The position numbers and the translations under genes are program-made. Of a stretch of 64,000 nt of DNA, positions 51,287 through 61,381 are shown piece by piece. Each line of letters opens with the position of its first letter. Within the stretch, counting starts at the first letter, position 1. This DNA is from Arthrobacter sp. UM1. Its GTDB lineage: Bacteria > Actinomycetota > Actinomycetes > Actinomycetales > Micrococcaceae. The DNA lies in assembly GCF_020483305.1 (NCBI RefSeq), contig NZ_JACWAB010000001.1, positions 124,001 to 188,000 on the forward strand, given 5' to 3'. The notes beneath the pieces were generated by a model, which was given only the letters and a program-made list of their open reading frames with translations, was not told the DNA's origin and made no database searches.

Positions 51287-52522
51287 TCAGACGCTGCGGA
51301 TCGCGGCGACGGCGTTGTGTCCGCCGAAGCCGAAGCTGTTGCTGAGCGCCAGGACGTCGCCCTGCGGCAGGGAGCGGCGCTCCGTCACCACGTCGAGCGG
51401 GATGGCCGGGTCCTGGTTCTCCAGGTTGATCGTGGCCGGCATCTCCCGGTTGTACACCGCGAGCGTGGTGAGCACGGCCTCGACGGCGCCCGCGGCGCCG
51501 AGGAGGTGACCCGTCTGGGACTTGGTCGCCGAGACGGCGATGTTGTTGACGTGCTCGCCGAACGTCGCCTTGAGAGCCGTGTACTCGGGCACGTCGCCCA
51601 CCGGGGTGGAGGTGGCGTGCGCGTTGACGTGGACCACGTCCTCCGGACGGGCGCCGGCGTCCTCGAGCGCGGCCCGCAGGGCGCGCGTGGCGCCGAGGCC
51701 CTCGGGGTCCGGAGCCGTGATGTGGTGGGCGTCCGCGGTGACGGACGTGCCCGCGAGCTCGGCGTAGATCTTCGCGCCGCGGGCCTTCGCGTGCTCCTCT
51801 GACTCGAGGACGAGCGCGCCGGCGCCCTCGCCCATGACGAAGCCGTCACGGTCCACGTCGTACGGGCGGGAGGCGCGCTCCGGCTCGTCGTTGCGGCGCG
51901 AGAGGGCCTGCATGCTGGAGAAGGCCGCGAGCGTGATCGGGTGGATGGCCGATTCCGCGCCGCCGGTGACGACGACGTCCGCCTTGCCCGAGCGGATCAT
52001 CTCCAGGGCGAGGTCGAGCGCCTCGGTGCCGGACGCGCAGGCGGAGACCGGGGTCCGGGCCGCAGCGCGGGCGCCGAGGTCCAGGGAGATGGTTCCGGAG
52101 ACGGAGTTCGGCATGAGCATCGGCACCGTCATCGGCATGACGCGGCGCGGGCCCTTCTCGCGGAGCGTGTCCCAGCCGTCCAGCAGCGTCCACACGCCGC
52201 CGATGCCCGTGGCGAACGCGACGCCGAAGCGCTCCGGGTCCACCTCGGGCGTGCCGGCGTCGGCCCAGGCCTCACGGGCGGCGATGACGCCGAGCTGCGT
52301 CGAGGGATCCATGCGCTTCAGCTCCACCCGCGAGAGGACCTCGGAGGCGGGGGTGGTGACGCGGCCCGCGATCTTGGCCGGCAGCTGGTATTCCTCGACC
52401 CAGTCGTCCGTGAGGAGGTGGATGCCCGCCGTGCCAGCGGTCGCGTTCGTCCACAGTTCTTCGACGGTGCCGCCGATCGGGGTCGTCGCACCGAGTCCGG
52501 TGATCACTACTTTGCGAGACAT
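51287..52522 (-). CDS. fabF: 3-oxoacyl-[ACP] synthase II
   Basis: Condenses malonyl-ACP with growing acyl-ACP in type II fatty-acid synthesis. 411 residues. Catalytic triad: Cys in SACASGTEALDLALE, His in NAHATSTPVGD and His in KSQTGHLLGAAGAVEA, with the KS C-terminal LSNSFGFGGHNA. Last gene of the fabD-fabH-acpP-fabF order. ATG with an AAGGAAC tract upstream. It ends at the shared terminator with DUF3145. Confidence 0.96.
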   Translation of the reverse strand: MSRKVVITGLGATTPIGGTVEELWTNATAGTAGIHLLTDDWVEEYQLPAKIAGRVTTPASEVLSRVELKRMDPSTQLGVIAAREAWADAGTPEVDPERFGVAFATGIGGVWTLLDGWDTLREKGPRRVMPMTVPMLMPNSVSGTISLDLGARAAARTPVSACASGTEALDLALEMIRSGKADVVVTGGAESAIHPITLAAFSSMQALSRRNDEPERASRPYDVDRDGFVMGEGAGALVLESEEHAKARGAKIYAELAGTSVTADAHHITAPDPEGLGATRALRAALEDAGARPEDVVHVNAHATSTPVGDVPEYTALKATFGEHVNNIAVSATKSQTGHLLGAAGAVEAVLTTLAVYNREMPATINLENQDPAIPLDVVTERRSLPQGDVLALSNSFGFGGHNAVAAIRSV

Positions 52523-52608
52523 GGCTTGTTCCTTACAGCGGTCATGAAGTCGAGGGAGGGGAAAGGTGAGGGGGTGCGCCGCCCGAGGAGGCGGCGCACC
52601 GGGCCGGA

Positions 52609-52854
52609 CTACTTGCCGGCGTTCTCGATGTAGTCGACAGCGTCGCCGACCGTCTTGAGGTTCTTGACGTCCTCGTCCGGGATCTGGACGCCGAACTGCT
52701 CCTCGCAGTTCACGACGATGGTCATCATCGAGATCGAGTCGATGTCGAGGTCCTCGGCGAAGGACTTCTCCGGCTTGACGTCCTCGACCTCGATGCCGGT
52801 CTCCTCGTTGACGATGGTGGCGAGACCGCTGAGGATTTCTTCCTTGGTAGCCAT
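52609..52854 (-). CDS. acpP: Acyl carrier protein
   Basis: 81-residue acidic four-helix carrier. The phosphopantetheine attachment serine is S40 in EDLDIDSISMM, with Ile in place of the usual Leu after the Ser. CoA supply for the prosthetic group ties back to coaD in this window; acpS is not present here. Strong ribosome site (AAGGAGCCC) before ATG. It sits 86 nt upstream of fabF. Confidence 0.96.
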   Translation of the reverse strand: MATKEEILSGLATIVNEETGIEVEDVKPEKSFAEDLDIDSISMMTIVVNCEEQFGVQIPDEDVKNLKTVGDAVDYIENAGK

Positions 52855-52998
52855 GATGGGCTCCTTCTTCTCTGAGATGTGGACGCCGGGCGGCGTCCGT
52901 GTGGATCGGCGGGGAGGCTGAGCGCCGTCCCGCCTGCCGGCCTCGCAGCCGGCCCCGAGGATGGCCTCGGAAGGGTGTGGGGCTGGCCCGCCCGCGGG

Positions 52999-54042
52999 CT
53001 AGGCCTTCGGCTCGCCCGGGAGGACGACGACCTGGGCGCCGAACACGAGTCCCGCGCCGAAGCCGATCTGCAGCGCGAGCTTCCCGGCGAGCTCCGGCTT
53101 CTCGTCCAGCATCCGGCGCATGGCCACGGGGATCGAGGCGGCCGAGGTGTTGCCCGTGTCCTCGATGTCCCGCGCCACGTGCACGGACTCGGGGAGCTTG
53201 AGCTGCTTGACCATCTCGTCGATGATCCGCATGTTCGCCTGGTGGGGGATGAACGCGCCGAGCTCCTCGGGCGCCACGCCGGCGTCCTCGAGCGTGCGGC
53301 GGGCCACCTTGGCCATCTCCCAGACCGCCCAGCGGAACACGGAGGGGCCGTCCTGGCGGAGGGTGGGCCAGACGGCCGCCGGATCGGAGATCTTCTCCAT
53401 GTCGAGGAGCGAGTGCGTCATGCCGATCGCGTTCCACTTGTTCGCCTCGGAGCCCCACATCGAGCGGCTGATCCCGGGCGTCTCGCTCGGGCCGATGACG
53501 ACGGCGCCGGCGGCGTCCCCGAGGAGGAAGCTGATGGTGCGGTCCGTCGGGTCGATGAAGTCCGAGAGCTTCTCGACGCCGATGACGAGCACGTGCTCCG
53601 CCATGCCGGAGCGCACGAGCGCGTCTCCCTGCGCCACGCCGTAGCAGTAGCCCGCGCAGGCGGCGGAGACGTCATAGGCCGGGACGGTCGGGATCCCGAG
53701 CCGCCCGATGAGCTGGGTAGCCGCCGAGGGCGTCGCGTACGGGTGCGTCACGGTGGAGACGACGACGGCGCCGATCTGCTCCGCGGACAGGCCCGCGTGC
53801 TCGAGGGCGGACCGCGCGGCGCTCTCCGCCATGTCGACGACGCTCACCTCGGCCGTGGCCCGGCGTCGCGTGACGATGCCCGTGCGCTGGCGGATCCACT
53901 CGTCGCTCGAGTTGATCGGCTCGATGAGCTCGGAGTTCGGGACCACGCGCTCGCCGCGGTACGCCCCCACGCCGAAGATGCGGGAGTGCTCCCGGGGTGT
54001 GTACTGGGTCAGCCGGGGCTGCTCGTTCAGCTGTGCGCTCAT
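52999..54042 (-). CDS. fabH: 3-oxoacyl-[ACP] synthase III
   Basis: Starts each fatty-acid chain by condensing an acyl-CoA primer with malonyl-ACP. 347 residues. Catalytic Cys in YDVSAACAGYCYGVAQGD, His in AFIPHQANMRIIDE and Asn in EDTGNTSAASIPVAM. In branched-chain-fatty-acid actinobacteria FabH uses primers derived from Leu, Ile and Val, so the ilvE and leu genes here are metabolically linked, by inference. The ATG overlaps the fabD stop. Confidence 0.96.
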   Translation of the reverse strand: MSAQLNEQPRLTQYTPREHSRIFGVGAYRGERVVPNSELIEPINSSDEWIRQRTGIVTRRRATAEVSVVDMAESAARSALEHAGLSAEQIGAVVVSTVTHPYATPSAATQLIGRLGIPTVPAYDVSAACAGYCYGVAQGDALVRSGMAEHVLVIGVEKLSDFIDPTDRTISFLLGDAAGAVVIGPSETPGISRSMWGSEANKWNAIGMTHSLLDMEKISDPAAVWPTLRQDGPSVFRWAVWEMAKVARRTLEDAGVAPEELGAFIPHQANMRIIDEMVKQLKLPESVHVARDIEDTGNTSAASIPVAMRRMLDEKPELAGKLALQIGFGAGLVFGAQVVVLPGEPKA

Positions 54043-54977
54043 GCGTCAGAGCCTTCTTCCTGGGTGCGGCCCCCGGCGTGGGCGGCGGCGAACTCGCGCG
54101 CCGCGTCCAGCTCGTCAGGGGAGTTGAGGGTGAACCGCTCGGCGGACTTCAGCCCGCGCTTGGCAAGGCCCGCGAGCGTGCCGGCCGGGGCCACCTCGAG
54201 GACGCCCGTGACGCCCTGCCGCTCCATCTCCGCCATGCAGAGGTCCCAGCGGACCGGGTTGACCACCTGGTCCACGATGAGGTCCAGGTACACCTTGCCG
54301 TGCTCCACGGCCGAGCCGTCCTTGTTGGTGAGGAGGACCTTCTCCGGGTCCTGCGTCACGAGGCCCTCCGCCACGCGGGTGAGGTGCTCGACGGCGGAGC
54401 CCATGTACCTCGTGTGGAACGCGCCGGCCACCTTGAGCTCGACGGCGCGGGCGCGAGCCGGCGGGTTCTCCAGCAGCTGTGCCACGGCGGACCGGCTGCC
54501 CGCGGCCACGATCTGGCCCGGGGCGTTGACGTTGGCCACGAAGGCGCCGGCCGACTCGATCGCGGCGAGGACCTCGTCCTCCTTGCCGCCGAGGATCGCG
54601 GCCATGGTGGTGTCCTCCTCAGCCGCGGCGGAGGCCATGAGGCGCCCGCGCTCGCCCACGAGGGCAGCCGCGTCGTCGTCGGACAGAACGCCTGAGAGGG
54701 CGGCCGCCGTGATCTCGCCGACGGAATGGCCCGCGTAGAGGTCCGCCTCGACGCCGAGCGCGCCGGCGGAGACGATGCCCGCGGCGACGATGAGCGGCTG
54801 GGCGATGGCCGTGTCCTTGATCGTGGCCTCGTCCGAGACGGTGCCGTGCTCGGCGAGGTCCGTCTTGGAGGCTTCTGACAGTTTCTCCACCTGCTCGCGG
54901 ACGCTCTCGTCCTCGAGCCACGGGTTGAGGAAACCGGGAACCTGGGAGCCCTGACCAGGGCAGACAATGGCTAACAC
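54039..54977 (-). CDS. fabD: Malonyl-CoA:ACP transacylase
   Basis: Loads malonyl units on ACP. 312 residues. FVCPGQGSQ-like start (LAIVCPGQGSQVPGFL), nucleophile Ser in AGHSVGEITAAALSG (GHSxG), and the catalytic His in VAGAFHTRYM. First gene of the fab operon, starting GTG with GGAAAG nine bases upstream; 79 nt separate it from fasR. It overlaps fabH by 4 nt (ATGA). Confidence 0.95.
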   Translation of the reverse strand: MLAIVCPGQGSQVPGFLNPWLEDESVREQVEKLSEASKTDLAEHGTVSDEATIKDTAIAQPLIVAAGIVSAGALGVEADLYAGHSVGEITAAALSGVLSDDDAAALVGERGRLMASAAAEEDTTMAAILGGKEDEVLAAIESAGAFVANVNAPGQIVAAGSRSAVAQLLENPPARARAVELKVAGAFHTRYMGSAVEHLTRVAEGLVTQDPEKVLLTNKDGSAVEHGKVYLDLIVDQVVNPVRWDLCMAEMERQGVTGVLEVAPAGTLAGLAKRGLKSAERFTLNSPDELDAAREFAAAHAGGRTQEEGSDA

Positions 54978-55062
54978 GAGATCAAGCTTTCCAAACCTGG
55001 GCCCCTCGCACTGTCATTGCGATGGACCAACATGACGGGAACTGTTTGTAGGAAGTCTACAA
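54978..55062 (-). promoter_or_regulatory. fasR-fabD intergenic region with inverted repeat
   Basis: 79 nt between the fasR stop and fabD. The repeat TTGTAG-GAAGT-CTACAA (55046-55062) overlaps the fasR stop codon. An ACAAACAGTT tract lies beside it, with possible promoter elements further toward fabD. FasR in Streptomyces binds upstream of fabD; this repeat is a candidate site, though not proven. Confidence 0.45.
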
Positions 55063-56244
55063 CCCGCTCGAGGCGGGGCGGGCGAGCCTTCCCGCGATGA
55101 GACCCGCGTGGAGCACGAAGGCCTCTCGCGGGTCCAGGGGGTCCCATCCCGTCTCCTGCCGGATGCGCTTGAGGCGGTAGCGGACGGTGTTCGCGTGCAC
55201 GTAGAGCGCGCGGCTCGTGGCCTCCATCGAGTGGCCCTTCTCGATGAACACCCCGAGGGTCTCGATGAGCCCCGGATGCGGCTCGAGCGGCGCGAACACG
55301 GACTCCACGAGGGCGCGCGCCGCCGACTGGTCCCCGTTGAGGAGGCGCTCCGGCCACAGCGCCTCCGAGGAGACGGGCCTCGGTGCCGACGGCCACGCCC
55401 GTGCCGCCGCCATCCCCGCGAACGCGGCCTTGGCGGAGGCGCTCGCCTCGGGGAGCGTGCTCGCCTCCGGCCCGTAGACCACGGGCCCCTCGGCGAAGCA
55501 CTCGGCCACGGCGGCGAGCGCGCGGTCCCGGTTCTTCAGGCCGCTGAGGACGAGGATCAGCCGGTCTCCCTGCACCCCCACGAGCGAGTCCGAGGCGTGC
55601 GCGGCCACCCGGCGGCGCACGGCCATGACCTCGGTGCTGTCCTCGTGCTCCGCGGAGGGGCCGACGACGACGGTCATCGGCTGCGCCGTCGAGAACCCGA
55701 CCGCCGAGATGCGGCTGCGCAGCGCGTCCGAGTTCTCGCCGCGGATGATCGCGTCCACCACGAGCGCCTCCATGCGCGTGTCCCAGGCGCCTCGGGCCTC
55801 GGCCGCCCGCGCGTAGACGTCCGCGACCCCGAAGGCCACCTCGCGCGAGTACTTGAGCACGGCCTCGCGCAGGGCGGGGAGCTCGTGCTCCTCGACGACG
55901 GAGGGCGCGTAGGCCTCGACCGAGTCGACGACGACGCGGACGAGCTGGAGCGCCTGCTGCAGGCTGACGGAGCGGGTGAGCTCGGCGGGGGAGTTGGAGA
56001 AGATCTCGCCGACCGTCCACCCGTCCGACGTGGGCTCCTCATACCACTCGACGAAGGCCGAGATGCCGCGCTGGGCGATGAGCCCGAGCTGCGAGCGCTC
56101 GCGCGGACGGAGCCCGCGGAACCAGGAGAGGGAGCGGGTCAGCTTGATGATGGCCGCCGTGGACATGCGGCCGAGGTGGGAGCGCAGAAGCGCCGCAGTG
56201 CGGTCCGAGGGTGCGGACTGCACTGCGGCGCTCTGTTCGGACAC
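55057..56244 (-). CDS. fasR: PucR-family fatty-acid synthesis regulator (FasR-like)
   Basis: 395 residues. The C-terminal HTH_30 of the PucR family is clear (FIEKGHSMEATSRALYVHANTVRYRLKRIRQETG, about 335-370), with a middle GGDEF-like sensor domain typical of the family. Encoded directly before fabD on the same strand, the position of FasR in Streptomyces and other actinobacteria, where it activates the fab genes. Its GTG start is only 7 nt after the aceE stop, so acetyl-CoA supply, its regulator and fatty-acid synthesis may share transcripts. Confidence 0.85.
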   Translation of the reverse strand: MSEQSAAVQSAPSDRTAALLRSHLGRMSTAAIIKLTRSLSWFRGLRPRERSQLGLIAQRGISAFVEWYEEPTSDGWTVGEIFSNSPAELTRSVSLQQALQLVRVVVDSVEAYAPSVVEEHELPALREAVLKYSREVAFGVADVYARAAEARGAWDTRMEALVVDAIIRGENSDALRSRISAVGFSTAQPMTVVVGPSAEHEDSTEVMAVRRRVAAHASDSLVGVQGDRLILVLSGLKNRDRALAAVAECFAEGPVVYGPEASTLPEASASAKAAFAGMAAARAWPSAPRPVSSEALWPERLLNGDQSAARALVESVFAPLEPHPGLIETLGVFIEKGHSMEATSRALYVHANTVRYRLKRIRQETGWDPLDPREAFVLHAGLIAGRLARPASSGL

Positions 56245-56251
56245 GGTCAGA

Positions 56252-58987
56252 TCAGGCGTCGCCGCCGACGGTGCCCGTGGTGCCCTTGTTGACGTCGTCG
56301 ATGCCGTACTGCTCGTACGCCTTGCGCCAGGTGCCCTCCGGCACCTCGCCGCGGCGCTCGAGCATCTGGAGCGTCTTGACGACCAGCGAGGCGGTGTCCA
56401 CCTTGAAGAAGCGGCGGGCGGCGGCGCGGGTGTCCGCGAAGCCGAATCCGTCCGCGCCGAGCGAGGCGAACTCGTTCGGGATGAACTGGCGGACCTGATC
56501 CGCGACGGCGTGCATGTAGTCCGTCGTGGCGATGACCGGGCCCTCCGCGCCCTCGAGCTGCTGGGCGATGAACGGCGTGCGCTTCTCGCCTGTGGCGAAC
56601 TCGTGGGCCTCGGCGGCCACGCCGTCGCGGCGCAGCTCGTTCCAGCTCGTCACCGACCAGACGTCGGCGGAGACGCCCCACTCGTCCGCGAGGATCTTCT
56701 GCGCCTCGAGCGCCCACGGCACGGACACGCCCGAGCCGAAGAGCTGGGCCCGGGGGCCGTCGTTCTCCGCGCGCTTGAGGAGGTAGATGCCCTTGAGGAG
56801 GCCGTCCACGTCGAGGTCCTCGGGCTCGGCCGGCTGGAGGATCGGCTCGTTGTACACCGTGAGGTAGTACATGACGTTCGGATCCTCGTGCTTGCCGCCG
56901 TACATGCGCTCGAGGCCGGCGCGCATGATGTGCCCGATCTCGTAGCCGTAGGCCGGGTCATAGGCCACGACGGCCGGGTTGGTCGAGGCGAGGAGCGGCG
57001 AGTGGCCGTCCGCGTGCTGGGTGCCCTCGCCGGTCAGCGTGGTGCGGCCCGCGGTGGCGCCGATGATGAAGCCGCGCGTCATCATGTCCGCGGCCGCCCA
57101 GATGCCGTCGCCCGTGCGCTGGAACCCGAACATCGAGTAGAAGATGTAGATCGGGATGAGCGGCTCGCCGTGCGTGGCGTAGGACGTGCCCGCCGCCGTC
57201 ATCGCCGAGACCGAGCCGGCCTCGTTGATGCCCGCGTGCAGGATCTGGCCCTTCTCCGACTCCTTGTAGGCGAGGACGAGCTCGCGGTCCACGGAGAGGT
57301 AGTTCTGGCCCTTCGGATTGTAGATCTTGGCCGTCGGGAAGAACGCGTCCATGCCGAACGTGCGCGCCTCGTCCGGGACGATGGGGACGACGCGCTTGCC
57401 GAACTCCTTGTCCCGCATGAGGTCCTTGAGCAGGCGCACGAACGCCATGGTGGTGGCGGCCTGCTGCTTGCCCGAGCCCTTGCGGGCGATCTCGAACGTC
57501 TTGTCCGAGGGCATCTTCACCTCGTCGTGCTTGACGCGGCGCTCCGGCAGGAAGCCGCCGAGCTCGCGGCGGCGCTCCAGGAGGTACTTGATCTCCGGAG
57601 CGTCGGGGCCCGGGTTGTAGTACGGCGGGTTGTAGGGGTCCGCCTCGAGCTGCTCGTCCGAGATCGGGATGCGCAGGTGGTCGCGGAAGGACTTGAGGTC
57701 CTCCAGCGTCATCTTCTTCATCTGGTGCGTTGCGTTGCGGGCCTCGAAGTGCGGGCCCAGGCCGTAGCCCTTGACCGTCTTGGCGATGATGACGGTCGGC
57801 TTGCCCTTGAACTCGGTGGCGGCCTTGTACGCCGCGTAGACCTTGTGGTAGTCGTGCCCGCCGCGCTTGAGGTTCCAGATCTGCTCGTCCGTGAGGTCCG
57901 CCACGAGCTCCTTGGTCTGCGGCGTCTTGCCGAAGAAGTGCTCGCGGACGAAGCCGCCGGACTCGCCCTTGTACGTCTGGTAGTCGCCGTCCACCGTGGT
58001 GTTCATGATGTCCACGAGGGAGTTGTCCCGGTCCTTCTCGAGGAGGGCGTCCCACTCGCGGCCCCAGAGGACCTTGATGACGTTCCAGCCGGCGCCGCGG
58101 AAGAAGGCCTCGAGCTCCTGGACGATCTTGCCGTTGCCGCGCACCGGGCCGTCGAGGCGCTGGAGGTTGGCGTTGATGACGAAGGTCAGGTTGTCCAGGT
58201 TCTCGTTGGCCGCGAGCTGGAGAAGGCCGCGCGACTCGGGCTCGTCCATCTCGCCGTCGCCGAGGAAGGCCCAGACGTGCTGGTCCGAGGTGTCCTTGAG
58301 GCCGCGGTTGTGCAGGTAGCGGTTGGTCTGCGCCTGGTAGATGGCGTTCATGGGCCCGATGCCCATGGAGACCGTGGGGAACTCCCAGAAGTCCGGCATC
58401 ATGCGCGGGTGCGGGTAGGAGGAGAGGCCGTTCGGCGCCTTCGAGGCCTCCTGGCGGAAGGCGTCCATCTGCTCCTCGGTCAGGCGGCCCTCGAGGAACG
58501 CGCGGGCGTACATGCCGGGGGAGGCGTGGCCCTGGAAGAAGACCTGGTCTCCGCCGCCCGGGTGGTCCTTGCCGCGGAAGAAGTGGTTGAAGCCGACCTC
58601 GTAGAGGGTGGCCGCGCCCGCGTACGTGGAGATGTGGCCGCCGACGCCGATGCTCGGCTTCTGCGCGCGGTGCACCATGACCGCGGCGTTCCAGCGCATC
58701 CAGGCGCGGTAGCGGCGCTCGATCTCCTCGTCACCCGGGAACTGGGCCTCCTGGTCCACCGGGATGGTGTTGACGTAGTCCGTGGTGGTCACCATGGGGA
58801 CGCCGACGCTGCGAGCGCCCGCCCGCTGCAGGAGCGACCGCATGATGAACTGCGCGCGCTCGGTGCCCTCGGACTCGATGAGCCCGTCCAGCGACTCGAT
58901 CCACTCGGCCGTCTCCTGGGGGTCCGAGTCGGGAAGCTGGTGAGTCAGGGCGCTCACGATGTGAGCGTGTTCTTCGCCTGCAGTCAC
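56252..58987 (-). CDS. aceE: Pyruvate dehydrogenase E1 component (homodimeric)
   Basis: 911-residue thiamine-diphosphate enzyme decarboxylating pyruvate and passing acetyl to the E2 lipoyl domain. Motifs: [38 protein letters not shown] (ThDP/Mg GDG motif), the E1 pyrimidine-binding half ([12 protein letters not shown] region) and C-terminal transketolase fold ([13 protein letters not shown]). I chose GTG 58987 with AAGAGGG nine bases upstream over an ATG eight codons earlier. No aceF or lpd lies beside it. It uses thiamine diphosphate made by ThiL. Confidence 0.96.
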   Translation of the reverse strand: MTAGEEHAHIVSALTHQLPDSDPQETAEWIESLDGLIESEGTERAQFIMRSLLQRAGARSVGVPMVTTTDYVNTIPVDQEAQFPGDEEIERRYRAWMRWNAAVMVHRAQKPSIGVGGHISTYAGAATLYEVGFNHFFRGKDHPGGGDQVFFQGHASPGMYARAFLEGRLTEEQMDAFRQEASKAPNGLSSYPHPRMMPDFWEFPTVSMGIGPMNAIYQAQTNRYLHNRGLKDTSDQHVWAFLGDGEMDEPESRGLLQLAANENLDNLTFVINANLQRLDGPVRGNGKIVQELEAFFRGAGWNVIKVLWGREWDALLEKDRDNSLVDIMNTTVDGDYQTYKGESGGFVREHFFGKTPQTKELVADLTDEQIWNLKRGGHDYHKVYAAYKAATEFKGKPTVIIAKTVKGYGLGPHFEARNATHQMKKMTLEDLKSFRDHLRIPISDEQLEADPYNPPYYNPGPDAPEIKYLLERRRELGGFLPERRVKHDEVKMPSDKTFEIARKGSGKQQAATTMAFVRLLKDLMRDKEFGKRVVPIVPDEARTFGMDAFFPTAKIYNPKGQNYLSVDRELVLAYKESEKGQILHAGINEAGSVSAMTAAGTSYATHGEPLIPIYIFYSMFGFQRTGDGIWAAADMMTRGFIIGATAGRTTLTGEGTQHADGHSPLLASTNPAVVAYDPAYGYEIGHIMRAGLERMYGGKHEDPNVMYYLTVYNEPILQPAEPEDLDVDGLLKGIYLLKRAENDGPRAQLFGSGVSVPWALEAQKILADEWGVSADVWSVTSWNELRRDGVAAEAHEFATGEKRTPFIAQQLEGAEGPVIATTDYMHAVADQVRQFIPNEFASLGADGFGFADTRAAARRFFKVDTASLVVKTLQMLERRGEVPEGTWRKAYEQYGIDDVNKGTTGTVGGDA

Positions 58988-59310
58988 TGTGTAACCCTCT
59001 TTCATGCACATTGCGAGTGGAGCGGCTCTGTCTCCGCCCAGGGGGCTGTGGAGCCGCTGGGACTCTCCGGTGCAGTCGGCTTGGCGGCCCGCGTGCGCGG
59101 GCAGATCTGCGTGGACAGTCCACCCCCCACTCTATCCCCACGCGAGGCCCCGCCGCGGCGTGATCAGCGCCGCTATGAGACGCCCCACAGTCGCCGGATC
59201 CGGGGCTGTCCGCCCGCGCAATCCGGGTCCGCGGACGCGGACAGGTTAGATTAGGCGTAGGCAGGGCGCCTGAGTCTGGGCGCCGAACCGACATGACTTG
59301 GAGGCACGAG
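58988..59310. promoter_or_regulatory. aceE / DUF3052 divergent control region
   Basis: A 323-nt region without genes. Minus strand: TAGAGT (59134-59129) may be the aceE -10, with a leader of about 135 nt. Plus strand: TAGATT (59247-59252) may serve DUF3052. It also holds two 10-bp palindromes (GCAGATCTGC near 59101 and CCGGATCCGG near 59196) and CCCGCGTGCGCGGG. No operator can be assigned. Confidence 0.4.
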
Positions 59311-59742
59311 GTGAACCCACAGGGTTCCGCGACGAACGATTCCATCCGCCAGGAGCTCGACTTCCCGGACGACTGCCTGGTTCAGGAGTTCGGGTACGAC
59401 GACGACGTCGACTTCGCGCTGCGCGACGCGATCGAGGAGATCACGGGCGAGGAGCTCTTGACGGAGGAAGACCACGAGGTCGTGGACGTGGTGCTCGTGT
59501 GGTGGCGCCAGGGCGACGGCGACCTGGTCGACATGCTCGTCGACGCCCAGGCCACGCTCGACGAGGGCGGCGTCGTGTGGCTCCTCACCCCGAAGAAGGG
59601 GCGCGAGCTGCACGTCTCGGCCACGGACGTCGCGGAGTCCGCTCCGACGGCGGGCCTGCACGTGACGCGCACGGCGGGCCTCAGCGAGGACTGGTCCGCC
59701 ACGCGGCTGGTCGGACGCCGCGTGGGCGCCGAGCGCAAGTAG
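59311..59742 (+). CDS. DUF3052 family protein
   Basis: 143 residues, very acidic in the first half (QELDFPDDCLVQEFGYDDDVDFALRDAIEEITGEELL). The conserved core runs to ATRLVGRRV near the end. DUF3052 is actinobacterial and unassigned, and regularly lies divergent from aceE, as here. I chose GTG 59311, which has GGAGG six bases upstream; the ATG at 59293 lacks a ribosome site. No catalytic motif or membrane helix. Confidence 0.82.
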   Translation: MNPQGSATNDSIRQELDFPDDCLVQEFGYDDDVDFALRDAIEEITGEELLTEEDHEVVDVVLVWWRQGDGDLVDMLVDAQATLDEGGVVWLLTPKKGRELHVSATDVAESAPTAGLHVTRTAGLSEDWSATRLVGRRVGAERK

Positions 59743-59798
59743 GCCGCGCAGAGCCAGCGCGAGAGCAGGCAGCGCGCGAGCGCGGGGCCCGCGAGAGA

Positions 59799-59837
59799 AG
59801 AAGGGCGGTCCTCCCGAACCGGGAGGACCGCCCTTCT
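59799..59837. terminator. Bidirectional terminator between DUF3052 and the permease
   Basis: A perfect 18-bp stem (59799-59816 with 59820-59837) and AAC loop between converging genes. T-rich tracts on both sides are short. Confidence 0.8.
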
Positions 59838-59875
59838 CGCGTCTGCCCCTGAGGGGCCGGGCTGCGCCCGAGACG

Positions 59876-61345
59876 CTACGGCGTCGCGACGTCGTCGTGC
59901 TCGAAGGCCTCCGTGTCCACGTTGCGGCGGACGACGAACCATCCGGCGACGAGGAGGACGGCCACGGTCGGCACGCCGGCGAGGACCGCGAGGCGGGCGT
60001 GGAGGTCCTCGCTGAACGCGAGCATGACGAGGACCATCGCGAGGAACGCGAGGCCGAAGATGTTGAGCGCCGGGGCCCCGCGGAGCTTGAAGTCCGGGCG
60101 GTCCATCTCGCCGCGCTTGGCCTTGCGGACCATGGCCCAGTGGGAGAGCAGGATCATGGACCAGACGCCGATGATGCCGATGGTCGCGATCTCGAGGACG
60201 ATCTCGAACGCCTCGGACGGCCAGAAGTAGTTGATGGCGATGCCGACGAGCCCGAATCCGGCGGTCGTGAGGATGGCCGCGAACGGGACGTGGGTCTTGC
60301 TCATCTTCTGCAGGTAGCGCGGCGCGGTGCGGGCCATGCCCATCGAGTGCAGCACGCGGCCCGTGGAGTAGAGGCCCGAGTTCATCGAAGAGGCCACGGC
60401 GGAGATGAGGACGACGTTCATGATGTCCGCCATGTGCACCGGGCCGAGGTGGAAGCCCACGCGGTCGAGGACCGTGACGAAGGGCGATTCGCCGGCGGTG
60501 TACTGGCTCGAGGGCAGCAGGAGCGCGAGGAGCGCGATTGTGCCGATGTAGAACGTCAGGATGCGCCACAGGACCGAGCGGACGGCGGAGGGCATGACCT
60601 CCTTGGGGTTCTCCGACTCGCCGGCGGCCACGCCGATGAGCTCCATCGCGGCGAAGGAGAAGATGACGCCGGACATGAGGGTGAAGGCCGGGAGGACGCC
60701 GTTCGGGAAGAAGCCGGACTCGGTGATGTTGTGCAGGCCGGCGGTCGCGTGGTGTGCGGAGTCGCTGAGGTCGGCGCGCGTCACGATGAAGTAGATCGCC
60801 ACGAGCATGAAGGCGATGATGGTGGCCACCTTGATGATGGAGAACCAGAACTCCATCTCGCCGAAGATCTTCACGCCGATGAGGTTGACGGCGAGGACGA
60901 TGGCGAGCGCGATGAGCGCCAGGGCCCACCTGGGCATGGTGTCGCCGATCGCGGGCCAGAAGACGAGGAACCCGGCGATGGCCGTGGCGTCGGCCACGAG
61001 CGTGAACGCCCAGTTGAGGAAGTGGAACCAGCCTGCGGCGTAGGCGGCCGGCTCTCCGATGAACTCGCGGGAGTAGGCCACGAAGGCGCCCGGGGTGGGG
61101 CGGTGGAGGACCATCTCGCCGAGCGCGCGCACCACGATCATCGCGACGGCGCCGCAGATGGCGTAGGACAGGATGAGCGAGGGGCCCGCCGAGTGGAGGC
61201 GGCTGGCCGAGCCGACGAACAGGCCCGAGCCGATGGCGCCGCCGATGCCGATCATCTGGATGTGGCGGTTCTTGAGGTGCTTCGCGTAGCCGTCGCCGGC
61301 GGGGGGGTGCGTCTCCGCGGCCCGCTGTTGTGTCGTGTGAGCCAA
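59876..61345 (-). CDS. Amino-acid permease, APC superfamily (AAT type)
   Basis: 489 residues with about 12 transmembrane helices. The N-terminal motif HLKNRHIQMIGIGGAIGSGLFVGSASRLHSAGP and GALGEMVLHRPTPGAFVAYSREF are hallmarks of the CycA/GabP/AnsP group that takes up neutral or basic amino acids by proton symport. Substrate not determinable; D-Ala/Gly/D-Ser, GABA and Asn carriers share these motifs. I chose the TTG at 61345, which has CGAGGA about 10 nt upstream; no earlier ATG has a ribosome site. A promoter and terminator-like hairpin lie in its leader. Confidence 0.85.
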   Translation of the reverse strand: MAHTTQQRAAETHPPAGDGYAKHLKNRHIQMIGIGGAIGSGLFVGSASRLHSAGPSLILSYAICGAVAMIVVRALGEMVLHRPTPGAFVAYSREFIGEPAAYAAGWFHFLNWAFTLVADATAIAGFLVFWPAIGDTMPRWALALIALAIVLAVNLIGVKIFGEMEFWFSIIKVATIIAFMLVAIYFIVTRADLSDSAHHATAGLHNITESGFFPNGVLPAFTLMSGVIFSFAAMELIGVAAGESENPKEVMPSAVRSVLWRILTFYIGTIALLALLLPSSQYTAGESPFVTVLDRVGFHLGPVHMADIMNVVLISAVASSMNSGLYSTGRVLHSMGMARTAPRYLQKMSKTHVPFAAILTTAGFGLVGIAINYFWPSEAFEIVLEIATIGIIGVWSMILLSHWAMVRKAKRGEMDRPDFKLRGAPALNIFGLAFLAMVLVMLAFSEDLHARLAVLAGVPTVAVLLVAGWFVVRRNVDTEAFEHDDVATP

Positions 61346-61381
61346 GTCGAACGGTCCTCGTGTGGTGGTCGGATGGGACAG

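Noticed and set aside
59101-59206. The two 10-bp palindromes upstream of aceE as regulator sites
   Set aside because: They differ from each other, are not spaced to a common promoter element, and such palindromes occur by chance at this base composition.
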